Assembly: GCA_034436555.1 (NCBI GenBank)
Contig: DAOTUU010000039.1
Coordinates: forward strand, 89,148 to 153,147
DNA from: JAFMJV01 sp034436555
GTDB taxonomy: Bacteria > Chloroflexota > Limnocylindria > Limnocylindrales > CSP1-4
DNA: 64,000 bases
Direction of reading: 5' to 3'
Of this stretch, positions 1 through 9,322 are shown piece by piece. Under the pieces are notes generated by a model that was not told where the DNA came from, made no database searches, and saw nothing but the letters and a program-made list of their open reading frames with translations. The translations under genes were made by a program, and so were the position numbers. The first letter of the stretch is position 1; each line of letters begins with the position of its first letter.

Positions 1-1
1 C

Positions 2-2188
2 CTGTTCGAGGAGGGCGCTCGTGCGGTGCGCACCTTCGTGCAGCGCCTGGACGGAGGCGCGACCGGCCATCATGCGGCGCGCTACGGGCGTGACATCGCC
101 GCCCTCCTGGACGGGTCCGCCAACGTGGTTCTGCGCCAGGGCGCCTGGACCGATCCGACCGCGGGTCTCCGGCTGTCGGGCGGGCCGAGGACCGGCGGCG
201 ATGACCGGGTCACGCTCGTGCTGTCGCAGCCGCCCATCCACTGGACTCCCGAGACGCTCGGGCTGGCCTACGTCGCCACGGCCCTCGGACTGGGGTACGA
301 CGCGGCCGCGACGCTTCCGCTCGAGGCGCTCTTCGGGCCGCCGCAGCGCGGCGAGTGGGCCTGGGACGCCGCGGCGCTGCGGCGCTCGCTGGGGGGTGCC
401 AGGCAGCTGCTGGCGGCGGACGGACGCGCCATCGTGCTGCTCGACCGGACCGGACCCGGCGGGCTGGTCGCGGGCGTGCTGGGCGGCATCGGGGCCGGCT
501 ACCGCCTGCGCGATGCGCTGCTCACCGAGTCGGGCGACGAGATCACGGGAACCCTCGAGTTCAGCCAGCCGGGCGCGGCCATGGCAGACGGTCAGGCGCG
601 GGCGTTCCCGGAGCTGCCGGGTGTCGATCCGACCGCCCCGTTCTCGCTCAGGGCGTGCGAGCGCGCCACCACCGAGATCGCGGTCGCCATCCTCCAGGCG
701 CGCGGTGAGCCGACCCGTGCCGAGCGACTGCTGGGAGAGGTCCTCATCGGCCTCGATCGGATGGGCCACCTGGCGCGCCTCGTGGGGACGCCCGCGGAGC
801 AGGGCGGCCACGCGCCCTCCGGCACCGGGGCGGGACAGCGCCCCGTGGCGACCGGCCTGTTCGGCGAGATGCCCGCCGCGGGTCCCGACGCCTCCGCGCC
901 GCAGCGTGCCGTCCCGTTCGAGACGACGACCACCGCCACCCGCACCGGCACCGCGTCGTGGCGCGACCCGTCTCGGAACATCCGCGACGCGGGGTCACCG
1001 GATTTGCCCGGATCGGCCGCGGTCCGTCCGCTCACGGCCGACCGAGCCCCCGGCGCAGACCCGCGCATCGCCCTCCGCCGCAGCCGGCCCTCATCCCCGA
1101 GCGACGAGGGGACCGGCACCGGCGCGGTGGGCGTCCGGGGACCGGTCACCGGCACGCCCGTGGGCGGCACGCCCGTTCCGGTCGGCGGCACCGGCGCCGG
1201 CGGCAGCGGTGCGGTGCCGGGCACGGGCATGGTGCGCACGCCCGCCGCCGCGATGGCGGCGTCGGAGCGCGTCCTCGCGTGGGGGGCCGAGGACTCCTCC
1301 GCGGACCCGGTGAAGCTCATCCTGGACATCGTGATGGGGGAGCTGCGACGTCCCGATCACCCGCGCCTCGAGGAGGTGGAACCCGGACGCTGGTGGCTGC
1401 GGGACGCGGCAGACGCCGCGGCGGCTCGCGCGCCGCTGTCGGACCGCGTGGAGTGGGCCGTCTACAGCCTCCTGTCCACGTCGGGCGGCATCTCGGAGGC
1501 CGCGTTCTTCGATCGCATCGCGGCGATGTTCCGGGGCTATGACACACCCGACGAGGAGCTGGTGCGCGCGTGCCTGGACTCCTATCGCCTGGGCGACGCC
1601 CCGCCCGACGCCCTGCTCACCACGGCCGACCCTCTGCAGGGCAGGTTCGAGGAGCATGGCGGGATGGTGGGTCGGATCGCGGAGTTCGGGCAGCGGCTGG
1701 GCCTCCGCACCTGGATCTCCCGCCGGGAGCAGCGGCGGAGCTACCGAGGGCGCCCGCTGGCGGATCTGCTCTCCGAGGCGGAGCAGCGCGTCTACCTGCC
1801 GCTCATCCATCCCGGACCCAGCGAGGCGCTCGAGGGCGTCGACTGCGTGTGGTACCTGCGGGGCAAGGCCACCTTCCTGTGGGAGGTGGAGTGGACGGCC
1901 ATGCTCGACGAATCGGTCATCCGGCGCGGGGCGCGCATCCCGACCACCGAGAGCCTGTATCGGTTCCTGGTGATCCCCCCGGAGCGCACGGAGCTGGTGC
2001 GGCTCAAGCTGGCCAGGTCGCCGGTGCTCCGGCGGCACCTGGACGAGGACAACTGGCACGTCATCAAGTCGGACCACCTCGACCGGCTCCTGCGGCGAGA
2101 GGATGCCGGGCTGGGCGACCTGGAGCCGCTGCTCGGTCTCGATCCCGCGGTCGAGCGACAGGGCGAGCAGCTCGCGCTGTTCGGATAG
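2..2188 (+). CDS. Large methylase-like/nuclease-like protein, 5' end outside window
   Basis: The reading frame is open from the first bases, so the true start lies upstream; about 728 residues are visible. The N-terminal 250 residues look like a worn DNA methyltransferase: the usual (N/D)PPY loop reads QPPIHW, followed by a strand of the LxxDGRAIVLL type. Residues about 270-430 are a Pro/Gly/Thr-rich linker with TGTP-like repeats. The C-terminal third looks like a winged helix, then a strand pair ending in FLWEVEWT, which resembles the E-x-E edge of restriction-endonuclease-like folds, then a basic tail. Family membership is inferred from these patterns only. It could be a DNA-binding protein that kept the methylase fold without activity. 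Confidence 0.5.
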   Translation: MFEEGARAVRTFVQRLDGGATGHHAARYGRDIAALLDGSANVVLRQGAWTDPTAGLRLSGGPRTGGDDRVTLVLSQPPIHWTPETLGLAYVATALGLGYDAAATLPLEALFGPPQRGEWAWDAAALRRSLGGARQLLAADGRAIVLLDRTGPGGLVAGVLGGIGAGYRLRDALLTESGDEITGTLEFSQPGAAMADGQARAFPELPGVDPTAPFSLRACERATTEIAVAILQARGEPTRAERLLGEVLIGLDRMGHLARLVGTPAEQGGHAPSGTGAGQRPVATGLFGEMPAAGPDASAPQRAVPFETTTTATRTGTASWRDPSRNIRDAGSPDLPGSAAVRPLTADRAPGADPRIALRRSRPSSPSDEGTGTGAVGVRGPVTGTPVGGTPVPVGGTGAGGSGAVPGTGMVRTPAAAMAASERVLAWGAEDSSADPVKLILDIVMGELRRPDHPRLEEVEPGRWWLRDAADAAAARAPLSDRVEWAVYSLLSTSGGISEAAFFDRIAAMFRGYDTPDEELVRACLDSYRLGDAPPDALLTTADPLQGRFEEHGGMVGRIAEFGQRLGLRTWISRREQRRSYRGRPLADLLSEAEQRVYLPLIHPGPSEALEGVDCVWYLRGKATFLWEVEWTAMLDESVIRRGARIPTTESLYRFLVIPPERTELVRLKLARSPVLRRHLDEDNWHVIKSDHLDRLLRREDAGLGDLEPLLGLDPAVERQGEQLALFG

Positions 2189-2319
2189 CTCGCGGCGGCC
2201 CGCCCGCCGCCCGCCGGCCGCCGGCCGTCTTGGGCCACGTGGCGAGCCGCGGAGTATCCTCCGCCCCCACAGGCCCGCCGCACCGATGTCGCGCCCGCGG
2301 GCCATCCCGGGAGGAACGC

Positions 2320-4005
2320 ATGTCCCCGTCCACGTCCGTCGATGCTCTGGCCGCCCGCTTCTGGGCGGGCATCAAGGAACTGGCCCCCGTGTGGGCGACC
2401 CTCCTCGGTGACGAGGCGCACGATGACCGGTGGGACGACCCGTCACCCTCCGGCCGGGCGCGCGAGCGGTCCCTCATCGACAGCGTGCTCGCGGAGGCGG
2501 AGGCGATCGACCCGGCGGCGCTCGACGTCGAGGAGCGCATCACGCTGGACCTCGTGCGGCTCGTCGCACGGACGCGGCTGCGGGGCCACGAGCTGGACCT
2601 GTGGCACTTCGACGCCGTCGACCAGATGGCGGGCCCCCAGACGCTCCCCGCGGAGCTCGCGCGCATCCAGCGCGTGGACACGCCCGAGCGGATGGAGCGC
2701 CTGCTGACGCGCCTGGCCGCGTTCCCGGCGCTCGTCGATGCGCACATCGCCAATCTCGAGGAGGGCGCCCGCGCCGGCCGGACCGCGTCGGCGCAGGCGT
2801 TCGACCGGACCATCGCCCAGATCCGCCTGGCGCTCGCCGGAGCGATCGACGAGGCACCCCTGCTGGCCGCCCATCCGGAGCTTCCGGAGGCCGACCGGGA
2901 GCGCATCCGCGAGGCGCTGACGGAGTCGGTGAACCCGGCGCTGGAGCGGTTCGCGGTGGCGCTCGAGGGGCTCCGGTCGTCCGCGCGCGCCGGAGACGGG
3001 ATCTGCTGGCTGCCCGATGGCGACGAGGTCTATCGCTTCCTCATCCTCACCTTCACGAGCCTGGACGAGGACGCGCACTCCATCCACGCGCACGGACTGG
3101 AGCGGATCGCGGCGATCCGCGGTGAGATGGAGGCCATCGCCAGAGAGCTTGGCCACGCCGACGTCGCCTCGCTGCGCGCCGCGCTCGAGGCCGACCCGGC
3201 CAACCACGCGTCGACGCCCGCGGACATGGTCGCGCTGGCCGCGGACCAGATCGAGCGCACCGGCGCGATCGCTCCGGCGTGGTTCGGTCGGCTGCCCGTG
3301 GCGGCCGTGGAGGTGCGCGCCGTGGAGCCGCACCAGGAGCGCGACGCCCCGTCCGCGTTCTACATCCCGCCCGCGGCGGACGGCACCCGCCCCGGCATCT
3401 ACTTCCTGAACACGTTCGACCCGTCCCAGCGGCCCCTCCACCGCCTCGCCTCGACCACGTTCCATGAGGCGGTTCCCGGCCACCACTTCCAGATCGCCCT
3501 GGAGGCGGAGCATCCCCACCTGCCCGAGTTCCGCCGGTTCGCGGCGCGCATCGCGAGCGGGGCATACGTGGAGGGCTGGGGTCTGTACAGCGAGCGCCTG
3601 GCTGATGAGATGGGTCTCTACCGGGACGCGCGCGAACGCTTCGGGATGCTCGAGGCGCAGGCGTGGCGCGCCGCTCGCCTCGTGGTGGACACCGGGCTGC
3701 ACGCGTTCCGCTGGACCCGGGACCAGTCGATCGCGCTGCTGCGCGAGGCGGCGGGCCTGAGCCGGCTGGAGGCGGAGACCGAGACCGACCGGTACATCAC
3801 GTGGCCCGGGCAGGCGCTCTGCTACATGACCGGGCAGCGCGAGATCGAGGCGCTCCGCCGGCGCCTGGAGGCCCGCGACGGCGACCGGTTCGACCTGCGG
3901 GCGTTCCATGACGCGGTCCTGGGCCATGGGTCGCTGCCGCTCTCGATCCTGCGCGAGCGACTGCCCGGCTGGGTGGCGCCCGGCGCCGAGCGGCCATCCG
4001 CCTGA
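2320..4005 (+). CDS. DUF885 family protein (putative zinc peptidase-like)
   Basis: This 561-residue protein matches DUF885 in length and in its hallmark HEAVPGHHFQ, which has the HExxxGHH spacing expected of a metal site, followed downstream by an EGW motif in VEGWGLYSERLADEMG. DUF885 members are thought to be metalloproteases, but substrates are rarely known. The start is chosen because GGGAGG lies at 2309-2314, 5 nt before the ATG. A TATCCT box lies about 65 nt upstream. No signal peptide is seen, so it should be cytoplasmic. The downstream gene is 200 bp away with its own promoter, so this is probably a single-gene unit. Confidence 0.9.
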   Translation: MSPSTSVDALAARFWAGIKELAPVWATLLGDEAHDDRWDDPSPSGRARERSLIDSVLAEAEAIDPAALDVEERITLDLVRLVARTRLRGHELDLWHFDAVDQMAGPQTLPAELARIQRVDTPERMERLLTRLAAFPALVDAHIANLEEGARAGRTASAQAFDRTIAQIRLALAGAIDEAPLLAAHPELPEADRERIREALTESVNPALERFAVALEGLRSSARAGDGICWLPDGDEVYRFLILTFTSLDEDAHSIHAHGLERIAAIRGEMEAIARELGHADVASLRAALEADPANHASTPADMVALAADQIERTGAIAPAWFGRLPVAAVEVRAVEPHQERDAPSAFYIPPAADGTRPGIYFLNTFDPSQRPLHRLASTTFHEAVPGHHFQIALEAEHPHLPEFRRFAARIASGAYVEGWGLYSERLADEMGLYRDARERFGMLEAQAWRAARLVVDTGLHAFRWTRDQSIALLREAAGLSRLEAETETDRYITWPGQALCYMTGQREIEALRRRLEARDGDRFDLRAFHDAVLGHGSLPLSILRERLPGWVAPGAERPSA

Positions 4006-4113
4006 CCGCCGAGCCTCCCGGCACTGGCCGGGCGGGGCGCCTGACGCCGCCGTGCCGCCTTCCGCGACACGACGGGACCCCGTCCGGGCGCCCTGCCCCG
4101 ACGCGCGACCCCC

Positions 4114-4143
4114 TTGCGTGAACACCACCGCATCGCCTATGCT
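4114..4143 (+). promoter_or_regulatory. Sigma70-type promoter of the aminotransferase gene
   Basis: TTGCGT at 4114-4119 and TATGCT at 4138-4143 are separated by 18 nt, giving a start near 4150 and a leader of about 55 nt. Confidence 0.5.
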
Positions 4144-4205
4144 GGGAACGCCCGAGGTGCGAGATTCGTGAGAAGGACGCCCTCGAGGAGCGGAAATCGC
4201 ATCAG

Positions 4206-5591
4206 GTGTCGCGCATCATGAGAGCCACGTTCCCGTCCCGTTCGTCGACCACGCGGCGCCAGCGTCAGCTGGGCATGTGGCGGCGAGCGACCAAGACCCT
4301 GCCCGGTGGCACGGATTCGAACTTCCGAGCATGGGGGGAGGAGACGGTCTACATCGACCGCGGCGAGGGCGCCCGGATCTGGGACCTGGACGGGAACGAG
4401 TTCGTCGATCTGCGCATGGGCTACGGCACCACGCTGCTGGGCCATGGCGACCCCCGCATCGATGACCACGTCGCGGAGCGGATGCGCCGGGGCGTGAGCT
4501 TCAGCCTCACCTCGGAGGACGAGGTCAGCGCCCTGGAGCTGCTGTGCGAGCTGACGTTCTGCGACATGGCGCGCATGACGGTCTCCGGGACGGAGGCCAC
4601 GATGCATGCCATCCGCGTCGCCCGCGGGTTCACGGGACGCGACAAGATCGTCAAGTTCGAGGGCCAGTACCACGGCGTCCATGACTACGCCCTCATCTCG
4701 GTCACGCCCAACGACGTCCAGACGCTGGGTGATCGCAGCAACCCGGTGAAGCTCGCCTGGGGCCGGGGGATCCCCGAGGCCATCAAGGACACCGTGATCC
4801 CGGTGCCCTACAACGACCTGGACACGCTGCGCGCGATGTTCGAGCGCGAGGGCGACCAGATCGCCGCGGTGCTCATCGAGCCGCTGCTGGGCAACGCCCA
4901 GGGCATCCTGCCGCGCGAGGGGTTCCTCCAGGGCGTGCGCGAGATGACCCGGGAGTTCGGTGCGCTGCTCATCTTCGACGAGGTCAAGACCGGGTTCCGG
5001 CTCGCCCGCGGTGGGGCGGCGGAGCTGTTCGGCATCCAGCCGGACCTGGCCTGCTACGCCAAGGCCATGGGCAATGGCTACCCGGCGGCCGCATTCGGCG
5101 GCACGCGCGAGGTCATGTCGGTCCTGCCCCGGGACGTGTCGCATGGCGGCACGTACGCCGGCAACCGGGTCGCCGCGGCAGCAGCCACCGCGGTGCTGCG
5201 GGAGATCCGGGACACGGACCTGGTGGACCAGGTGCGTCGCACCGGGCTGCGCGTGCAGGCCGGGCTGTCCCAGGTCATCGACCGCCACGGTCTGCCCCAC
5301 GTGTTCACGGGTGTCCCCGCCATGTTCGGCGTGATGTTCGCGGACCGGCTGCCGGATGACTACCGTGGATGGTTCCGGACCGACCACGCGCTGTACGACG
5401 CGGTGGCCGTCAACATGCGCCGCCACGGTGCGTTCCCGGAGCCGGACTCCCGCGAGCCCTGGTTCCTGAGCCAGGCGCATGACCGCGACGACATCGTCGA
5501 TCGGGTGGTCTCGGCCTTCGAGCGGTCGCTCGCGGAGGCGCTCGCGGCGCGCGCCGGGGCGATCGGCGGGGTGCGCGCCGCCGCGCTGTAG
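4206..5591 (+). CDS. Class III aminotransferase, glutamate-1-semialdehyde aminomutase-like
   Basis: The 461-residue PLP enzyme follows the fold type I class III pattern: an N-terminal LPGGTDSNFRAW segment like that of glutamate-1-semialdehyde aminomutase, the DEVKTGFR aspartate (Asp258) that contacts the PLP ring, and the Schiff-base lysine in CYAKAMGNG (Lys286). The whole-length match is to the GSA-aminotransferase-like subgroup, which includes true HemL and many transaminases of unknown substrate. No other heme gene is nearby, so I do not call it hemL. GTG at 4206 is taken as start; ATG at 4218 is an alternative and neither has an ideal Shine-Dalgarno. It appears to be a single-gene unit. 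Confidence 0.85.
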   Translation: MSRIMRATFPSRSSTTRRQRQLGMWRRATKTLPGGTDSNFRAWGEETVYIDRGEGARIWDLDGNEFVDLRMGYGTTLLGHGDPRIDDHVAERMRRGVSFSLTSEDEVSALELLCELTFCDMARMTVSGTEATMHAIRVARGFTGRDKIVKFEGQYHGVHDYALISVTPNDVQTLGDRSNPVKLAWGRGIPEAIKDTVIPVPYNDLDTLRAMFEREGDQIAAVLIEPLLGNAQGILPREGFLQGVREMTREFGALLIFDEVKTGFRLARGGAAELFGIQPDLACYAKAMGNGYPAAAFGGTREVMSVLPRDVSHGGTYAGNRVAAAAATAVLREIRDTDLVDQVRRTGLRVQAGLSQVIDRHGLPHVFTGVPAMFGVMFADRLPDDYRGWFRTDHALYDAVAVNMRRHGAFPEPDSREPWFLSQAHDRDDIVDRVVSAFERSLAEALAARAGAIGGVRAAAL

Positions 5592-5611
5592 AACGCGCCA
5601 CCCGGGCCGTG

Positions 5612-5617
5612 TAGGCT
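5612..5617 (+). promoter_or_regulatory. -10 box for a leaderless MscS transcript
   Basis: TAGGCT ends 6 nt before the GTG at 5624, leaving no room for a Shine-Dalgarno, so transcription should begin at or next to the start codon. Confidence 0.5.
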
Positions 5618-5623
5618 CCGGGC

Positions 5624-6484
5624 GTGAACCTCCAGGCCACCCTCGATCAGTTCCTCGCCTGGCTCCAGGGCCACACGCTCTGGATCATCCTCATCCTGGT
5701 CGGCGCCTGGCTGGTCTGGCGCCACTTCCGGCCCCAGGTCCACCGCTTCATCCTGGGCGCGCTGCGCGCCCAGCACCACGCGATGGACGGCGGCGAGATC
5801 CCGGACGAGGAGGTGGTCAAGCGAGCGAACACGCTCGATCAGCTCCTCGCGAGCCTGGTGCGGGCGGGCTTCGTGCTCGCGCTGGTGCTCGTCGTGGCCG
5901 ACGCGCTCGACCTGTGGACCGCCGTCGCGGGACTGGGGCTCATCGGCGCCGCGATCACGCTGGCGGGCCAGAGCATCGTGCTGGACTACCTCATGGGCAC
6001 GCTCATCCTCGTGGAGGGCCAGTACTACAAGGGCGACACCATCAACAGCGCCGGCATCGAGGGCGTCGTGGAGGAGGTCGGGCTCCGGCGGACCGTGCTG
6101 CGTGACGCGAGCGGCACCGTCCATTCGGTGTCCAACGGCACCATCCGGACGGTGTCGAATCTGACGCGCATCTATGCCGCCGCGGTCGTGGACCTGCCGG
6201 GCGTCCGCCAGCAGGACATCGAGACGACGATCGCCGTCATGAACCGGGTGGGGGAGGAGCTGGCGGCCGACCCCGCGTGGCGGGAGCGTGTCCTGGAGAC
6301 GCCGCGCTACGCGTCGACGACGGCCTTCACGGACCTCGGCGCGACGCTCCGGATGTCCGGGCGCGTCAAGCCGGGCGACCGGTGGGCGGTCCCCGCCGAG
6401 CTGCGACGGCGCCTGGGCCCGGCGCTCCAGGAGGCGGGCGTCGACCCCGTCCGCCGCACCGTCGGCGCGCCGCCCCCCGGCTGA
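5624..6484 (+). CDS. MscS-family mechanosensitive ion channel
   Basis: A 286-residue membrane protein with an N-terminal span (residues about 17-33), a second span around 80-100, and the pore-like helix AAITLAGQSIVLDYLMGTLILVEGQYYKGD, followed by the beta domain with VVEEVGLRRTVLRDASGTVHSVSNGTI, all typical of the MscS channel core. It would open under membrane tension during osmotic downshock. It is at the short end of the family, with only about two helices before the pore. The start is GTG 5624, placed 6 nt after a TAGGCT box with no Shine-Dalgarno. There is no operon partner. Confidence 0.88.
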   Translation: MNLQATLDQFLAWLQGHTLWIILILVGAWLVWRHFRPQVHRFILGALRAQHHAMDGGEIPDEEVVKRANTLDQLLASLVRAGFVLALVLVVADALDLWTAVAGLGLIGAAITLAGQSIVLDYLMGTLILVEGQYYKGDTINSAGIEGVVEEVGLRRTVLRDASGTVHSVSNGTIRTVSNLTRIYAAAVVDLPGVRQQDIETTIAVMNRVGEELAADPAWRERVLETPRYASTTAFTDLGATLRMSGRVKPGDRWAVPAELRRRLGPALQEAGVDPVRRTVGAPPPG

Positions 6485-6803
6485 ACCGCGGACGTCGATG
6501 TCGGGCGGTCGCGGCCGCTGTCCGGTCATGATCGCCGAACCACGGGCGTCGATCAGGGCGATCCGGGCGATCCGGGCCACCGCGGCGGACCTTCCCGACG
6601 AGATGGGCCGGTCCGGGCCACCAGGCGGCCGGATTCGACGCACCGCCTCGGGACCTCGTCGGTCATGGCCGCCGAGCGGACCGGTTCCCTGAGCGGACCG
6701 GTTCCCGGAGCGCCGACACTGCCCCGGAGCGCCGCGCCCGGCCTCGGTAGAATGATCGGGCCACCAGTGGGTGAGCAACAGCGCTGGAGGAGCGACCAGG
6801 ACC
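6485..6803 (+). other. Intergenic region upstream of acs with direct repeat and -10 box
   Basis: No gene is seen. A 16-nt sequence GAGCGGACCGGTTCCC occurs at 6674-6689 and again at 6691-6706, giving a 17-nt period suitable for a regulator binding side by side. TAGAAT at 6748-6753 is a good -10 box for acs, with a start near 6760, but no matching -35 is visible, so the direct repeat could be an activator site. Confidence 0.4.
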
Positions 6804-8789
6804 GTGACCGCCGAGCAGCCCGCACAGCCCGGAGCCGAGATCGAGAACCTCATGGGCGAGGGCCAGTCGTTCCCACCCAGCCCGGCGTTCGCCGCCCAGG
6901 CCAACGCGACCGCCGACCTGTACGCCGCCGCGGACGCGGACTTCGAGTCGTTCTGGGCGGACCTGGCGCGCGAGCGGCTGACCTGGAACGAGCCCTTCCA
7001 CACCACCCTCGACTGGGACCTGCCGTTCGCGAGGTGGTTCGTGGGCGGCAAGCTCAACGTGAGCGAGAACTGCATCGACCGGCACGTGCGCGATGGGCTG
7101 GGCGGCAAGGTCGCGTATCACTGGATCGGTGAGCCGGGGGACACCCGCACCATCACCTACGACGACCTGCATCGCGAGGTCCAGAAGACCGCCAACGCGC
7201 TCAAGGAGCTGGGGGTGGGCACGGGCGACCGGGTCGCCATCTACATGCCGATGATCCCGGAGCTGCCCATCGCGATGCTCGCCTGCGCCCGGATCGGCGC
7301 GCCCCACACGGTCGTGTTCGGCGGGTTCTCCGCGGAGTCCCTGGTGGACCGCATCAACGACGCCCAGGCGAAGCTGGTCATCACGTCGGACGGCGGCTGG
7401 CGACGCGGCAAGGCGGTGGACCTCAAGTCCGCGGTCGACGAGGCGCTCGAGCGGACGCCGTCGGTCGAGCACACGCTGGTGGTGCGGCGCGTGGGCGACG
7501 CCCAGCCCGGGACCCGCATGGTGGCGGGACGGGACGTGTGGTGGCACGACATCGTCGATCGGCAGCCGGCCGACTGTCCGCCGGTGCCGCTGGACAGCGA
7601 GCACATGCTGTACCTGCTGTACACGAGCGGCACCACGGCCAAGCCCAAGGGCATCATCCACACCACCGCGGGATACCTCCTGGGCACGTCCGTGACCCAC
7701 TCCTGGGTGTTCGACCTCAAGCCCGATGACGTCTACTGGTGCGCCGCGGACATCGGCTGGGTGACCGGTCACTCCTACATCGTGTACGGACCGCTCGCAA
7801 ACGCGGCCACCGGGGTGATCTACGAGGGCGCCCCCGACACGCCCAGCTGGGAGCGCTGGTGGCAGATCGTGGAGGACTACAGGGTCACCATCCTGTACAC
7901 CGCGCCCACCGCGATCCGGGCGTTCATGAAGCAGGGTGAGGCGCTTCCCGCCCGGCACGACCTGTCATCGCTGCGACTGCTGGGCTCCGTGGGCGAGCCC
8001 ATCAACCCCGAGGCGTGGCTGTGGTACCACGCCAACATCGGCGGCGGCCGCTGCCCCGTCGTGGACACCTGGTGGCAGACGGAGACCGGATCGATCCTCA
8101 TCACCCCGCTGCCCGGCGTCACCACCACCAAGCCCGGCTCGGCCACCTTCCCCATCCCGGGCGTGGCGGCCGATGTGGTGGACGCGAACGGCGACTCGGT
8201 GCCGCTGGGCTCCGGCGGCTATCTCGTCCTGAAGCGTCCCTGGCCCGCCATGCTGCGCGGCATCTACGGCGACCCTGACCGGTATCGGGCCACCTACTGG
8301 GGCCGCTTCCCGGGCATGTACTTCGCAGGCGACGGCGCCAAGCGCGACTCGGAAGGCTATCTCTGGCTGCTGGGCCGCGTCGATGACGTGATGAACGTGT
8401 CCGGCCACCGGATCTCCACCATCGAGGTGGAATCCGCGCTGGTGGACCACCACCAGGTCGCGGAGGCGGCCGTCGTGGGCAAGCATGACCCCATCAGCGG
8501 CCAGGCGATCTTCGCGTTCGTCACGATGAAGGCGGGCGTGGCCACGGACGACGCCCTCGCCCACGAGCTGCGCGAGCATGTCGCCCGGGTGATCGGCCCC
8601 ATCGCCAAGCCGAAGTACCTGCTGTTCACGCCGGACCTGCCCAAGACCCGGTCGGGCAAGATCATGCGACGCCTGCTGCGGGATGTCGCGGAGGGCCGGG
8701 CGCTGGGCGACACCACGACGCTCGCCGATGCGGGCGTGGTGGAGGCGATCCGGGCGGGTGCCACGACGGGCACGGGCGACGAGGAGTGA
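6804..8789 (+). CDS. acs: Acetyl-CoA synthetase (AMP-forming)
   Basis: This enzyme activates acetate to acetyl-CoA through acetyl-AMP. The 661-residue length is that of the family. The ANL-superfamily signature YLLYTSGTTAKPKGIIHTT, the acetate/adenylate motif DTWWQTETGS, and the C-terminal hinge-to-lysine segment ending PKTRSGKIMRRLL are intact; the lysine there is the residue acetylated by Pat-type enzymes in other bacteria. The start is taken at GTG 6804 because GGAGGAG lies at 6786-6792; GTG 6771 in the same frame would add 11 residues. The downstream DUF4383 gene begins 4 nt after the stop and is probably co-transcribed. Confidence 0.96.
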   Translation: MTAEQPAQPGAEIENLMGEGQSFPPSPAFAAQANATADLYAAADADFESFWADLARERLTWNEPFHTTLDWDLPFARWFVGGKLNVSENCIDRHVRDGLGGKVAYHWIGEPGDTRTITYDDLHREVQKTANALKELGVGTGDRVAIYMPMIPELPIAMLACARIGAPHTVVFGGFSAESLVDRINDAQAKLVITSDGGWRRGKAVDLKSAVDEALERTPSVEHTLVVRRVGDAQPGTRMVAGRDVWWHDIVDRQPADCPPVPLDSEHMLYLLYTSGTTAKPKGIIHTTAGYLLGTSVTHSWVFDLKPDDVYWCAADIGWVTGHSYIVYGPLANAATGVIYEGAPDTPSWERWWQIVEDYRVTILYTAPTAIRAFMKQGEALPARHDLSSLRLLGSVGEPINPEAWLWYHANIGGGRCPVVDTWWQTETGSILITPLPGVTTTKPGSATFPIPGVAADVVDANGDSVPLGSGGYLVLKRPWPAMLRGIYGDPDRYRATYWGRFPGMYFAGDGAKRDSEGYLWLLGRVDDVMNVSGHRISTIEVESALVDHHQVAEAAVVGKHDPISGQAIFAFVTMKAGVATDDALAHELREHVARVIGPIAKPKYLLFTPDLPKTRSGKIMRRLLRDVAEGRALGDTTTLADAGVVEAIRAGATTGTGDEE

Positions 8790-8793
8790 GCGC

Positions 8794-9225
8794 GTGATGG
8801 CGCGGGTGACCGCGCCGCTGGCCGACCTGGGGCTGGCGCGAGCATACGCCGCGATCGTCGGGCTGACGCTCGTGGCGCTCGGCGTCCTGGGATTCTTCGG
8901 CAACCCCATCGTGGGCGACCCGGGGACCTCGCCGCTGCTGGTCACGGGCACGGTCCACGACATGGTCCACCTGACCACGGGGTTCCTGGCGCTCTACATC
9001 GCGTTCGCGACCGTCGGCAGGGTCCAGGCGAACGCCGTCATCGCGTTCGGCGTGGCGTATCTCGCGATCGCCGCGGTGCTGCTGCTCAGCCCCAACCTGT
9101 TCGGCGTCCTGGGGCCGTCGCCGGGCTACAACGCGGGCCTCCTGGACCAGCTGCTCCATCTCGCGGTGGGCTTCGTGAGCGTCGCGATCGGCATCGTGGC
9201 GCGTCGCCAGCCCGGGCTCGCCTGA
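8794..9225 (+). CDS. DUF4383 family small membrane protein
   Basis: A 143-residue protein with four predicted transmembrane helices and the family hallmark HDMVHLTTG after the second loop, which fits DUF4383. The function is unknown. The start codons GTG 8794 and ATG 8797 are adjacent and in frame; GAGGAG at 8781-8786 overlaps the end of acs and serves as ribosome binding site. It follows acs by 4 nt, so the two are co-transcribed. That may reflect a membrane role linked to acetate or energy metabolism, but this is inference. Confidence 0.85.
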   Translation: MMARVTAPLADLGLARAYAAIVGLTLVALGVLGFFGNPIVGDPGTSPLLVTGTVHDMVHLTTGFLALYIAFATVGRVQANAVIAFGVAYLAIAAVLLLSPNLFGVLGPSPGYNAGLLDQLLHLAVGFVSVAIGIVARRQPGLA

Positions 9226-9310
9226 CCCGCGGCCCATCTCCGCCGTCCCGGGAGCCGTCCCGGTGGTCGACGCGCGACGTCGATGCGGGGCGCCTCGGAC
9301 GATCGGCCCG

Positions 9311-9316
9311 TACCAT
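9311..9316 (+). promoter_or_regulatory. -10 box for a leaderless moaA transcript
   Basis: TACCAT ends 6 nt before the ATG at 9323 and no Shine-Dalgarno is present. Confidence 0.4.
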
Positions 9317-9322
9317 GTCGCC

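Noticed and set aside
1091..2305. Long antisense frame (404 codons) opposite the methylase-like gene
   Set aside because: It mirrors the third-position GC of the plus-strand gene, is Arg/Ala/Gly-rich and has no domain. Several similar long antisense frames (e.g. 2443-4128, 5360-7108, 38706-41156) were dropped for the same reason.
4206..5591. hemL (glutamate-1-semialdehyde aminomutase)
   Set aside because: The protein has the right fold and lysine, but no heme gene is near, and the subgroup includes many transaminases of other substrates.
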